Assembly: GCA_022828145.1 (NCBI GenBank)
Contig: JAJEJA010000030.1
Coordinates: 1 to 64,000, forward strand
Direction: 5' to 3'
DNA length: 64,000 nt
Source of the DNA: Candidatus Poribacteria bacterium
GTDB lineage: Bacteria; Poribacteria; WGA-4E; WGA-3G
Shown: positions 1 through 9,298 of the stretch, one piece after another
Position numbering within the stretch: the stretch's first letter is position 1
Layout: every line of letters starts with the position of its first letter
Translations under genes and position numbers: made by a program
The notes under the pieces: model-generated
Databases searched by the model: none
Told to the model about the DNA's origin: nothing
What the model saw: the letters and a program-made list of their open reading frames with translations, nothing else

Positions 1-773
1 ATAATCTCACCCATCTGCAATTCGAGAGATTTTAACATTGTTGCCAATTGGGCAATATCAATATAACCTGTGTTTGTATCGTTTTCATAACTCTCCTGAA
101 TTGCTTCTTTCTTGGGGTGATTGACGAGGAAATGACTTTTCTTGCTACCATAGATGTCAATCACTTCAGCCAATAGCAGTGGATTCAGACTTAACATACC
201 GATCTTACCGATGAAAGTATAACTGAAGTCGAGAGGAAATCCCGTAATCGTGTTGATCGTAAATCCCTCATATTCGGTCTGAATGCGTTCGTATCGTGGA
301 TCAATTGCTTCTGTTGCTGTAATTGCTTCTATTGCCAGTTTTTCTTTCCCGCCTACCTCTGTAATGAGTAGAAATGCGAGTTCACCTTCACGTTCGTAGA
401 GTGCTAAAATTGCCTCTTTGCCGAAATGTCCGTCGAATGCCGTTAAATCGAGTCTTGCCCCCATTTCGTATTCCCAAAATTGCTTTTGATAGACTAATTC
501 TCTCCACCAGAGTTGTTTCTTGATGTGGCTTAGAATCGGCATTTTTGCAGCCTGTTTACCAAATTCGCTCCTATTAAATGTCTTTATGACACCTTTCAAG
601 TCTTTGAACGTCAGATAACATATCGGTGAATCGGGAAGTAAGGTTATTAGACTCTGTTCAGGTTTCCACAAGGATGTCTGATGATAGATAACGCTAAACA
701 GGACGATGGCAAGTACTAATATCGCAAGAATTAGAAAGATTAGTTTTTTTCTTGAGAGTTCCATTAATTTCAT
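1..773 (-). CDS. Hypothetical membrane-anchored protein, C-terminally truncated by the window edge
   Basis: Not in the ORF track because it runs off the left edge. Reverse-strand reading from ATG at 773 stays open to base 1: MKLMELSRKKLIFLILAILVLAIVLFSVIYHQTSLWKPEQSLITLLPDSPICYLTFKDLKG... with one N-terminal TM segment. Confidence 0.8.
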   Translation of the reverse strand, partial: MKLMELSRKKLIFLILAILVLAIVLFSVIYHQTSLWKPEQSLITLLPDSPICYLTFKDLKGVIKTFNRSEFGKQAAKMPILSHIKKQLWWRELVYQKQFWEYEMGARLDLTAFDGHFGKEAILALYEREGELAFLLITEVGGKEKLAIEAITATEAIDPRYERIQTEYEGFTINTITGFPLDFSYTFIGKIGMLSLNPLLLAEVIDIYGSKKSHFLVNHPKKEAIQESYENDTNTGYIDIAQLATMLKSLELQMGEI

Positions 774-840
774 TTGATTAGTATATCAATTGATAGTTGT
801 GAAGTCAAAGAAAATAAAGGGTATGTAAAGTTCTGGTTAC

Positions 841-1078
841 TTGTCTGAACCAGGATTTTCAGGATTTTCAGATTTCCAGGATAAGATTCCCCGATTAGAT
901 GACCCGTAAAATGTTGACTTTTCAGAAGAATAGAATACGAGAAGATGCCTCTTATCCTGAACCTGAAAATCCTATAATCCTATAAATCCCGGTTCAGACA
1001 AGGATGCATTCCATCCTATCCATCTGATAGCACCAAAAACCTCTTATCCTGGAAATCCTATAATCCTGGTTCAGACAA
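841..1078. repeat. Intergenic inverted-repeat element (TTGTCTGAACCAGG ... CCTGGTTCAGACAA) with internal AATCCTATAATCCT copies
   Basis: TTGTCTGAACCAGG at 841-854 is the exact reverse complement of CCTGGTTCAGACAA at 1065-1078. A near copy (cccggttcagacaagg) lies at about 988-1003. Confidence 0.75.
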
Positions 1079-1182
1079 ATAGAGTGCCAAAACTTTGCAC
1101 ACCCATTTTTAGAAAAAAGTTTGACATTCATAGAAATTTAATGAATAATTGGGAATTAAGTTAGTTATTTGAGGAGGTACTA

Positions 1183-1581
1183 ATGTGTTTTGTACTTGAA
1201 TTCATACCAGAAGGCGACGAGTTCCCTCTGGTGCTTCTATCGGATTCTACACCAGAGAAAGCTGAAAAGTTATCCCAAGCGTTAACCCCTCTGGCTACAG
1301 ACAATAATGCAGTCGTAGATATACACACTTTGCCTTTTGTCTCGCCAGTTGACGGGTGCAGACTATCAGCAAAAGTTAGTGATGAAGATATTTGTGCAGT
1401 TCTGATAGAAAATACAAAAAATCATTTGACGTGGGAGTTGACCCATCAAGGTTGGGAATGGGTATTAGCGTTATTAGGTCGTTTTGCCGAACCAGATTGC
1501 TTTGGTTATCAATACCTTTACCCTGATGATGTAACAGGTGATATCTTCGTTATACTTTCATCATATTATAGGTACTGGTGA
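1183..1581 (+). CDS. Hypothetical protein (132 aa)
   Basis: AGGAGG Shine-Dalgarno just upstream. TTGACA-17-AATAAT promoter-like sequence at about 1121-1149. No recognised domain. Confidence 0.65.
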   Translation: MCFVLEFIPEGDEFPLVLLSDSTPEKAEKLSQALTPLATDNNAVVDIHTLPFVSPVDGCRLSAKVSDEDICAVLIENTKNHLTWELTHQGWEWVLALLGRFAEPDCFGYQYLYPDDVTGDIFVILSSYYRYW

Positions 1582-1764
1582 TGCTACATTTGAATTAGTT
1601 TCAGCAGTCTGCCCGCTCTTATATTTTAGCGTATCAACGAAATAATGATACTGGGACTATAATTTCAATTGCGTTTCTATTTGATTATAGCATATCTCCT
1701 ACCAGTTTTACAAAGTAAAGAAAGTTATGTAACTCATGATTCTGTAGTAAAATATCCAGTAGTT

Positions 1765-3666
1765 ATGCAACACGTCAAAATCAATTCAGATAAGACTCTC
1801 AAAATCCGACCCTTCTCTATCCTTCTAATTTGTATACTCATCCCTTTAAACTGTTGGTGGGTTGCTGCATCAATTCTACGGGGTGGTGGCAGTCCAACGC
1901 AGGTATCCCTCTTTTACAACGCGGTTGTTACAATTTTAGTATTATTGGGAATTGGTTTATTATTACGACGTTTTAGTCGTATTCTCGAATTAAACCGCGC
2001 AGAATTACTTGTAATCTACACCTGTATTTCAATCGGTGCTGGACTTGCAGGTGTAGATAGGTTTCTCGTTCTGATGCCACTGATTGGGCACGCTCACTGG
2101 TTTGCAACACCAGAAAACGACTGGATAAATCTGTTTCATCTACACATTCCCTCATGGTTAGTTGTTAGTCAGAAACGTGCACTTGAAGGATATTTCTACG
2201 GTTTTTCAAGTATCTACGAAACACATAACCTTCTTGTATGGATACCAAGAATTATCTGGTGGACACTTTTTATCGTTGCAGTTCACCTTGTCATGTTGTG
2301 CTTGAGTCTAATTTTTCGTAAGCAGTGGGTTGAATCAGAACGACTGAGTTACCCCATAATTCAACTCCCGTATGAAATGACTGCGCCGAAAGGTAAATTC
2401 TTCAAATCACCTTGGTTGTGGTTAGGATTAGCAATTGGTATGTCCATTGACATAATTAATGGGTTGAATTTCCTGTTTCCTGCCGTTCCAAGTTTAGGTG
2501 GAAAATTATATGACCTACGCAGAATATTCACAGAACGACCTTGGAGTGGTATAGGATGGAGCCCAATTGGTGTATTCCCTTTTGGGGTGGGACTCTCGTT
2601 CTTCATACCACTTGATCTGTCATTTTCCTGTTGGGCTTTCTGGTTAATATGGCGAGCAGAAAGGTTAATTGGGACAATGGCAGGGTGGCGCGGATTACCA
2701 CGTTTCCCTTATGAAGCAGAACAGTCACATGGTGCATATCTTGGATTATGTGTCCTCGCAATCTGGATGAGCAGACGCTACCTAAAACAGATTGCTGTAA
2801 ACATGTTTCATTCTGAAAGAAGCAGAGACGATCCCATTTCATATCGACTTATTTCGTTTTCACTGCTTTGTGGTATCGGCTTTATTATAGGTTTCTGTCT
2901 AAAAATGGGAATGAGTCTTTGGATAATCATACTATATTTCGCAATCTGGTTTGCAATAGCAATCGCAATAACCCGGTTACGGGCAGAACTCGGTTCACCT
3001 GTACATGATCTTCACTTCATCGGTCCAGATGAAATGTTACCCAGATTAATGGGAATTCGACGCATTGGTGCTGTGAACCTAACAGGTTTCTCTTATCTCT
3101 ACTTTCTTAATCGTGCACATCGTTCACATGCTATGCCGCATCAACTTGAGGGTTTCAAGCTGGCAGAAGGCGCAAACATACCCATTCCCAGATTTGCAAT
3201 GCTCATGATGTTAGCATCTTTATTGGGAGCACTCGGATCATTCTGGGTATTTCTTTCTATGTATTACGCAGAGGGTGGAGGTCCAGGTTTTGGAAGGGAA
3301 TCCTTTGGAAGATTAGAATCATGGCTTACCTATGCAGCACCACCTGATGTGCCTGCCATAAGTTTTGCATCATTCGGTTTTGTCATTACCCTCATTCTGG
3401 CAGCAATGCGGATGCGGTTTATATGGTGGAATCTGCATCCCGTAGGATATGCAATTTCAGGAAGCTGGGCAATTAACCCAATGATCGGTTCCATTTTTGT
3501 GGGATGGTTACTCAAATGGCTTGTGCTGAAATACGGCGGAATCCGCATGCACAGAAAAGCAATACCCTTTTTTCTCGGAATCGTATTAGGTGAATTTGTC
3601 ATAGGGGCTTTCTGGAGTCTATTAGCCGTCACACTTGATCAACCGATGTACCGCTTCCTGTTCTAA
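1765..3666 (+). CDS. Large polytopic membrane protein of unknown function (DUF6785/DUF6784-like), paralog 1
   Basis: Many TM helices. Shares RLSYPIIQLP, PLDLSFSCW.FW and ITRLRAE.G.P.H motifs with the ORF at 10029-11948. The ORF track extends to a TTG at 1669; the ATG at 1765 (MQHVKINSDK) looks more likely. Confidence 0.75.
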   Translation: MQHVKINSDKTLKIRPFSILLICILIPLNCWWVAASILRGGGSPTQVSLFYNAVVTILVLLGIGLLLRRFSRILELNRAELLVIYTCISIGAGLAGVDRFLVLMPLIGHAHWFATPENDWINLFHLHIPSWLVVSQKRALEGYFYGFSSIYETHNLLVWIPRIIWWTLFIVAVHLVMLCLSLIFRKQWVESERLSYPIIQLPYEMTAPKGKFFKSPWLWLGLAIGMSIDIINGLNFLFPAVPSLGGKLYDLRRIFTERPWSGIGWSPIGVFPFGVGLSFFIPLDLSFSCWAFWLIWRAERLIGTMAGWRGLPRFPYEAEQSHGAYLGLCVLAIWMSRRYLKQIAVNMFHSERSRDDPISYRLISFSLLCGIGFIIGFCLKMGMSLWIIILYFAIWFAIAIAITRLRAELGSPVHDLHFIGPDEMLPRLMGIRRIGAVNLTGFSYLYFLNRAHRSHAMPHQLEGFKLAEGANIPIPRFAMLMMLASLLGALGSFWVFLSMYYAEGGGPGFGRESFGRLESWLTYAAPPDVPAISFASFGFVITLILAAMRMRFIWWNLHPVGYAISGSWAINPMIGSIFVGWLLKWLVLKYGGIRMHRKAIPFFLGIVLGEFVIGAFWSLLAVTLDQPMYRFLF

Positions 3667-3736
3667 ATTAAAGCACAATTGATTTGCTATTTTCTGTCAA
3701 TCTGATATAATATTCAAAAAAGAGGATATCGGAAAA

Positions 3737-4405
3737 ATGGATATACAACAGAAAACAGCACTTATATCAGATACGCTTGAGAATATGTTCGGCACACCAA
3801 AATGGAGTGGTGCTGAAGATGTCTTGGCTTGTCTTATAGAGACGATCCTATCTCAAAATACGACTGATGTAAGTCGTGATAAAGGCTATGCACGGCTAAA
3901 AGAGCAATTCCCAACATGGGAAGATGTCATGCAGGCAGATGTAAAAGCAGTAGAAGAATCAATCAAGATAGTTGGTTTAGGTAATCAGAAAGCGACAACA
4001 ATCAAAAACTTCCTCTCTTGGCTCAAAGCAGAATACGGCGAATTGTCATTAGAGTTCGTTCACGACCTGAAAACTGAAGACGCATTAGAATTACTCTGCC
4101 AACACAAAGGAATCGGTATTAAGACAGCTTCAGTTACACTCTCCTTTGCTTGTGGTAGAGAGGTCTTTCCCGTTGATACGCATATCTTGCGGATTTCAAA
4201 ACGACTGGCGTTAATCCCACAGAACTGTAGTGCTGACAAAGCACATGCTGAACTCCCAAAGATTATCCCCAAAGGTAAATCCTATCCATTCCACATGAAC
4301 CTAATCTATTTTGGCAGAAGAATCTGTAATGCAAGAAAACCCTTGTGTGAACAGTGTCCATTCACGCAACACTGCCTCTATTTTGAAGAGAACTCAGAAC
4401 CATAG
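3737..4405 (+). CDS. nth: Endonuclease III-like DNA glycosylase/AP lyase with FeS cluster
   Basis: HhH motif KGIGIKTAS with catalytic-type Lys, VDTHILR Asp, and C-terminal C-x6-C-x2-C-x5-C (CNARKPLCEQCPFTQHC). Confidence 0.9.
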   Translation: MDIQQKTALISDTLENMFGTPKWSGAEDVLACLIETILSQNTTDVSRDKGYARLKEQFPTWEDVMQADVKAVEESIKIVGLGNQKATTIKNFLSWLKAEYGELSLEFVHDLKTEDALELLCQHKGIGIKTASVTLSFACGREVFPVDTHILRISKRLALIPQNCSADKAHAELPKIIPKGKSYPFHMNLIYFGRRICNARKPLCEQCPFTQHCLYFEENSEP

Positions 4406-4428
4406 ACGACACATTTCGGTGATATACG

Positions 4429-6588
4429 ATGTTTGATTGGAGAAAGTTAAATTGGAAGCACTTGTTCGCTTTCCTGTTGATGTTGCATCTCCTACCAATC
4501 TGGATATTCGGTTACTTTCCATCTCAAGATGGTGCAAGTCATGTCTATAACGCATTGGTACTGAAGGAATATACTCAACATGAAAACTTCAAGATGCGTG
4601 ATGCGTGGAAGTTGAACATAACCATCTTCCCAAATTGGTTGTCTCACATCTCCCTGGCAGCACTGCTTTATGTATTTCCTCCTGTCATAGCGGAGAAGGT
4701 ATTTTTGACGTTTGCCATTGGGTTGATCCCAGTCTCCTTCTTCTATTTCCTAAATACCATACACAGAGGTAAACAAGGCAGATATCTATTCGCATGGCTC
4801 GGATTCCCTTTTGCATACAACTATCTGCTTTACATGGGGTTTTATAACTTTACGCTTAGTATATCATTTTTCTTTTTCAGCTTCGGTTTCTGGTGGAAAC
4901 ATAAAGATGACATACAGGTAAAACATCTGTGTATACTTTATGTGCTGTTATTACTCACCTATCTGTCACACATCGTGTCCTACGGTTTAGTCGTGTTAGC
5001 GATGTCGATTGCAGCAGCTTGTATATGGGGGTCAGAAACGCTTGTTGAAACGTGGCGCATTCGCAAAAGACATTTATCCGATGTATTTAACCAATTCAAA
5101 CTTACGATCAAACCGTTCTTCTACTTCTTACTCTATATGGTACCGATCTATTTCGTGCTGATGGAGTACTATTTACAGAGCATAAAACGGCATCAGGAAG
5201 GTAGTCATAGAGGGATGGAGTGGATAAGTGATTACTTCTGGGGAGTGAAATCAATCGTTTATTTTTCGGATTGGAATATTCCGCTCAATCATTTCTTACT
5301 TTTCATTTTAGGATTTACAATACTTATTTCAATAGGTTATCGGATTTACCGAAAGCAGAAGATAGAAAAGACAGATGTATTCTTAGCAATAGCAATTGTC
5401 TTTACCTATATGTTTATCAAAGCACCGTGGGGGTATGGTCCTGGTGGATGGATAAATGACCGAATTCATATTTATATTCTGCTGATGTTAGCACCGTGGT
5501 TGATTATTGATATGCACAAGTATTTTCGTCATACAATTACAACGTTACTTGTAATATTCACATTAGCACATTGCGCTGAAACAGCGGTTCACCATGGTCG
5601 CATTTCAGGTGAAATTGCTGAACTTGTGTCAGGCGCGAAGATGATTGAACCGCATTCAACATTCACACATCGTTCAGCGGGATGGCATAGATCCAAATAC
5701 TTGTACGGTCATTATGATAAGACTAAGAATAAAATGGTAATGAGAAATGAGATAAATGACGTCACACCTTTTGTGCATTCTACTGCTTTCTACGGTGTTT
5801 ACGCTGATGACGTAGTACACATGGCAAACTATGAAGCGAATTACTACTACTTTCCAGTCAACCGAAACAATAAGGACAGTGTAGGATTTGATTATATTCG
5901 TGCGGATTATGTGATCGCTTGGTTCTATCCTGAAACTGAACCTTTTGCCGACCTTATACCCAATTATGACATCATCCATGAAACGAAAAATTTGAAACTA
6001 TTTCAAAGAAAAACTACTAAAGAATCAGTAGACACTATATGGGACGAAACAGAGGAAGGTAGTCCAATAATCCGATTTGATATACAGGCTGATAGCCATC
6101 CTGTAGAGGAGAACTTCCATATCGTTGCGCCAAAAACAATGTATGTTGACGGTAAATACGGATGGGATACTGAATGGAATCCGAGAGATCCGTTGAACAA
6201 GAGTAATTGGAGAATCACACCGAGACAAACATTTCTGGGTCCTGAAAATCAACCACCACTTGTAAGGGATGGAATCTTTGGCACAGAGGATGCAGCGTTT
6301 AGACTGGATTTACCCAATGGCAAATATCGCATAACAAACATATTTCAGACCCCAGAAGGGGCAACACACGAAGTCAATATGTTAGCAAATGGTAAACACA
6401 TTATTAAAAAACTAACTGTACCAATGCACAACGAAAGGGTTGAAGAAGTTGATACTGTTGATGTAGATAATGGATATCTCATCTTAGTAATCTATACATC
6501 AAAGAAACGGATAAAAACTGGCACCAAACATTCACACTGGGTATGGAATGGATGTATTGTTGAACAGATCGCTACAGATGAAGAGTAG
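4429..6588 (+). CDS. Multi-TM (GT-C-like) membrane protein with C-terminal extracytoplasmic domain
   Basis: 719 aa; about 10 hydrophobic segments, then a soluble beta-rich C-terminal region. The family assignment is weak. Confidence 0.6.
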   Translation: MFDWRKLNWKHLFAFLLMLHLLPIWIFGYFPSQDGASHVYNALVLKEYTQHENFKMRDAWKLNITIFPNWLSHISLAALLYVFPPVIAEKVFLTFAIGLIPVSFFYFLNTIHRGKQGRYLFAWLGFPFAYNYLLYMGFYNFTLSISFFFFSFGFWWKHKDDIQVKHLCILYVLLLLTYLSHIVSYGLVVLAMSIAAACIWGSETLVETWRIRKRHLSDVFNQFKLTIKPFFYFLLYMVPIYFVLMEYYLQSIKRHQEGSHRGMEWISDYFWGVKSIVYFSDWNIPLNHFLLFILGFTILISIGYRIYRKQKIEKTDVFLAIAIVFTYMFIKAPWGYGPGGWINDRIHIYILLMLAPWLIIDMHKYFRHTITTLLVIFTLAHCAETAVHHGRISGEIAELVSGAKMIEPHSTFTHRSAGWHRSKYLYGHYDKTKNKMVMRNEINDVTPFVHSTAFYGVYADDVVHMANYEANYYYFPVNRNNKDSVGFDYIRADYVIAWFYPETEPFADLIPNYDIIHETKNLKLFQRKTTKESVDTIWDETEEGSPIIRFDIQADSHPVEENFHIVAPKTMYVDGKYGWDTEWNPRDPLNKSNWRITPRQTFLGPENQPPLVRDGIFGTEDAAFRLDLPNGKYRITNIFQTPEGATHEVNMLANGKHIIKKLTVPMHNERVEEVDTVDVDNGYLILVIYTSKKRIKTGTKHSHWVWNGCIVEQIATDEE

Positions 6589-6604
6589 AAAAAGTTGTAA
6601 ACAC

Positions 6605-6680
6605 CCTCTTCAGTCCCGACAAATGCCAAACGCGCATTTGGCGTTGATTTGGTAAGGACGATATGTTTATAATTCAAACC
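6605..6680. repeat. Intergenic palindrome plus GACGATATGTTTATA repeat tail
   Basis: AATGCCAAACGCGCATTTGGCGTT near-palindrome followed by ggacgatatgtttataa. The tail recurs at about 50600 and, as a variant, at about 57560 and 57610. Confidence 0.6.
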
Positions 6681-6743
6681 AATAACTTTGAAAACAACAA
6701 AAACTAACATCAGTCGTAAATATTGGACTATAAGGAGAATTAA

Positions 6744-7940
6744 ATGATTAAACCGCATGGAGCCGAAACCTTAACACCGCTTTATGTAGCGGATGATGCA
6801 CAACGCTCCGAATTGTATAAGGAAGCGGAACAGCTTCCATCAGTTTTACTCACTTCAGGGGCGGCTGCATCAGCCGTTATGCTCGCTGCTGGATACTTTA
6901 CGCCACTTACAGGCTATATGAATGTCGCAGAAGCAATAAGTGTTGCTTCTGATATGAAACTACGCAACGGACTTTTTTGGCCTGTTCCTATACTTAACAT
7001 GGTTCCCTCGGATCAGATAACAGGTGCTGTGAAAAACGCAGATAGCATCGCGCTACGTGATCCAAATGTTGATGGTAATCCAGTGCTTGCAGTAATGAAG
7101 GTATCGGCAATTGAGACACTTACTTCAGAGCAGAAACAACATATTATTGAAAAAACGTTCGGCACTACTGACCCAGAACACCCTGGTGTCCCTGCTTATG
7201 CAGATGCCGGGGACAACATTATCTCTGGACAGATACAAGTTTTAAATTACTCATACTTTCCTGAGGATTTCCCCGACACGTTTAGAACAGCATCAGAAAT
7301 CCGTGATGATATTGTGTCGCGTGGTTGGAAAAATGTTGTGGCATTTCAGACGCGAAACCCAATGCACCGTGCTCATGAAGCACTCTGCAAGATAGCACAA
7401 GAAGAAGTTAACGCAGATGGCATCCTTATTCACATGCTACTTGGTAAACTAAAGCCGGGTGATATCCCTGCTGCTGTCCGTGATGCATCTATACGGGCAA
7501 TGGTTAAACACTACTTTCCAAAAAACACAGTATCTATCACGGGTTACGGGTTTGATATGCTGTATGCCGGTCCGCGTGAGGCACTCTTACACGCAGTGTT
7601 TAGACAGAATTGCGGCGCATCACATTTCATTGTCGGACGGGACCACGCCGGTGCAGGAGATTACTACGATGCCTTTGATGCACAAGAGATATTTGATACA
7701 ATTCCTGATGATGCTCTGGAAATTGGGATTTTTCGCGGAGATTTTACAACGTGGTGCAAAAAATGCAATGAAATCGTGATGATGAAGGATTGTCCGCACG
7801 ATGGGGATGACTATTTCGGTATTTCCGGAACAAAACTCCGTGAAATACTCGCTGCAGGTGAAACCCCTCCACCCGAAATTTCAAGACCTGAAGTCGCAGA
7901 GATTCTGATGAAATACTACCAATCTGAGGAGAGTATTTAA
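6744..7940 (+). CDS. sat: Sulfate adenylyltransferase (ATP sulfurylase)
   Basis: QTRNPMHRAHE and GRDHAGAGDYYD nucleotide-binding motifs; full length 398 aa. Confidence 0.93.
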   Translation: MIKPHGAETLTPLYVADDAQRSELYKEAEQLPSVLLTSGAAASAVMLAAGYFTPLTGYMNVAEAISVASDMKLRNGLFWPVPILNMVPSDQITGAVKNADSIALRDPNVDGNPVLAVMKVSAIETLTSEQKQHIIEKTFGTTDPEHPGVPAYADAGDNIISGQIQVLNYSYFPEDFPDTFRTASEIRDDIVSRGWKNVVAFQTRNPMHRAHEALCKIAQEEVNADGILIHMLLGKLKPGDIPAAVRDASIRAMVKHYFPKNTVSITGYGFDMLYAGPREALLHAVFRQNCGASHFIVGRDHAGAGDYYDAFDAQEIFDTIPDDALEIGIFRGDFTTWCKKCNEIVMMKDCPHDGDDYFGISGTKLREILAAGETPPPEISRPEVAEILMKYYQSEESI

Positions 7941-7950
7941 GACAATTACA

Positions 7951-9177
7951 GTGAAAGCTATCCTTTACACCAAAAGCATCCCACGTTATCTCACAATGCG
8001 CTACCTTGGAAAAAAATGGGGTAACCTCTATACATCCCCACTTTCAAGTGTGCGCTTGGTTGAGATGAAAGAACCGCAACTTCCCACACAGCAATGGGTG
8101 AAAATAAAGACACGGCTCAGCGGAATCTGTGGGTCTGACCTGTCAACAATAACAGCGAAGGGGAGTCCGTATTTCTCACCTTTCACATCTACACCTTTTG
8201 TCCTCGGACACGAAATCGTCGGAGATATTGTTGCAGTAGGGGATGCGGTAGAAGAGGTGTCAATAGGGGAGCGTGTGGTGATCGAACCCGCACTCTCATG
8301 TAGGGTGCGCGAGATAGACCCTCCCTGCTACCAGTGTCAGAATAACCGCTTCTCAAATTGTGTAAACATCACACGTGGCAGTATTTCAGCCGGTGTTCAA
8401 ACCGGGTATTGTCGAGATACGGGTGGAGGTTGGAGTGAATATGTCCTGGCACATCAAACGCAAATCCATGCCGTCCCAGATGAAATCTCAGATGAATTAG
8501 CAGTCCTACTTGAACCCTTTGCTTGTTCCCTCCACGGTGTATTTCAAGCGGAAGTTCACGGTAAAAAGGATATCTGCGTGATTGGGGGTGGAACGATCGG
8601 ATTACTCACCATTGCAGCACTGAGAATGATCGGATATGAAAACAGAATCATTGTCTTCGCAAAACACCCACATCAACAGAAACTATCGGAGACTTTAGGT
8701 GCTGATGTCGTCCTACCTGCAGGCAGAGGACGATATGAGGCGTTCTGTGAATTAACAGATGCAGAACCGTTTCAACCAGAATTGGGTCAGCAAGTGTTGT
8801 TAGGGGGTGTTGATGTAACTTTTGATTGCGTAGGTTCAAGCACGTCAATTGACGATGCACTACGTTTTACACAAGCAGGAGGAGAGGTAATTCTACTGGG
8901 AATGCCGGGTATACCAAAGAATGTAGACTGGACATCTATTTGGTATAAACAGTTGCGTGTAAAAGGAGCATATACTTACGGCTTAGAAGCATACCAAAAT
9001 GAGATGATACATACATTTCAACTCGGTCTCCGTTTCTTACAAGAGCATGGAGAGAGCCTGCTCCCTTTGATCGGTGAACCCTTTACACTTCAGCACTATA
9101 GACGTGCAATACAGACCGCACTAAACACCGGATTAACTTCATCTGTCAAAACCGTTTTTGATTTACGCAAAGAATAG
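7951..9177 (+). CDS. Zinc-dependent alcohol/threonine dehydrogenase family protein
   Basis: GICGSDLS, GHEIVGDIVAVGD, structural-Zn-type Cys cluster and Rossmann GGGTIG. GTG start. The stop TAG lies in an intergenic repeat. Confidence 0.85.
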   Translation: MKAILYTKSIPRYLTMRYLGKKWGNLYTSPLSSVRLVEMKEPQLPTQQWVKIKTRLSGICGSDLSTITAKGSPYFSPFTSTPFVLGHEIVGDIVAVGDAVEEVSIGERVVIEPALSCRVREIDPPCYQCQNNRFSNCVNITRGSISAGVQTGYCRDTGGGWSEYVLAHQTQIHAVPDEISDELAVLLEPFACSLHGVFQAEVHGKKDICVIGGGTIGLLTIAALRMIGYENRIIVFAKHPHQQKLSETLGADVVLPAGRGRYEAFCELTDAEPFQPELGQQVLLGGVDVTFDCVGSSTSIDDALRFTQAGGEVILLGMPGIPKNVDWTSIWYKQLRVKGAYTYGLEAYQNEMIHTFQLGLRFLQEHGESLLPLIGEPFTLQHYRRAIQTALNTGLTSSVKTVFDLRKE

Positions 9178-9258
9178 TAGTAGGCACACGCCGTGTGCCG
9201 TCTCTTAATAGTAGTAGACACACGCCGTGTGCCGTTCATAAAGTAGTACGCACACCGA
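9173..9258. repeat. Tandem copies of AATAGTAGTAGRCACACGCCGTGTGCCGT hairpin repeat
   Basis: Two near-identical copies (9173-9206 and 9207-9236), a third degenerate copy, and a further copy at 14107-14140. GGCACAC-GCC-GTGTGCC stem-loop. Confidence 0.85.
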
Positions 9259-9298
9259 ATTATGCTACTACAAACTATATACACATCTGGGTAAAAAA

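Noticed and set aside
6744-7940. Dissimilatory sulfur metabolism operon around sat
   Set aside because: No aprAB, dsr or cys genes adjacent; sat alone is insufficient.
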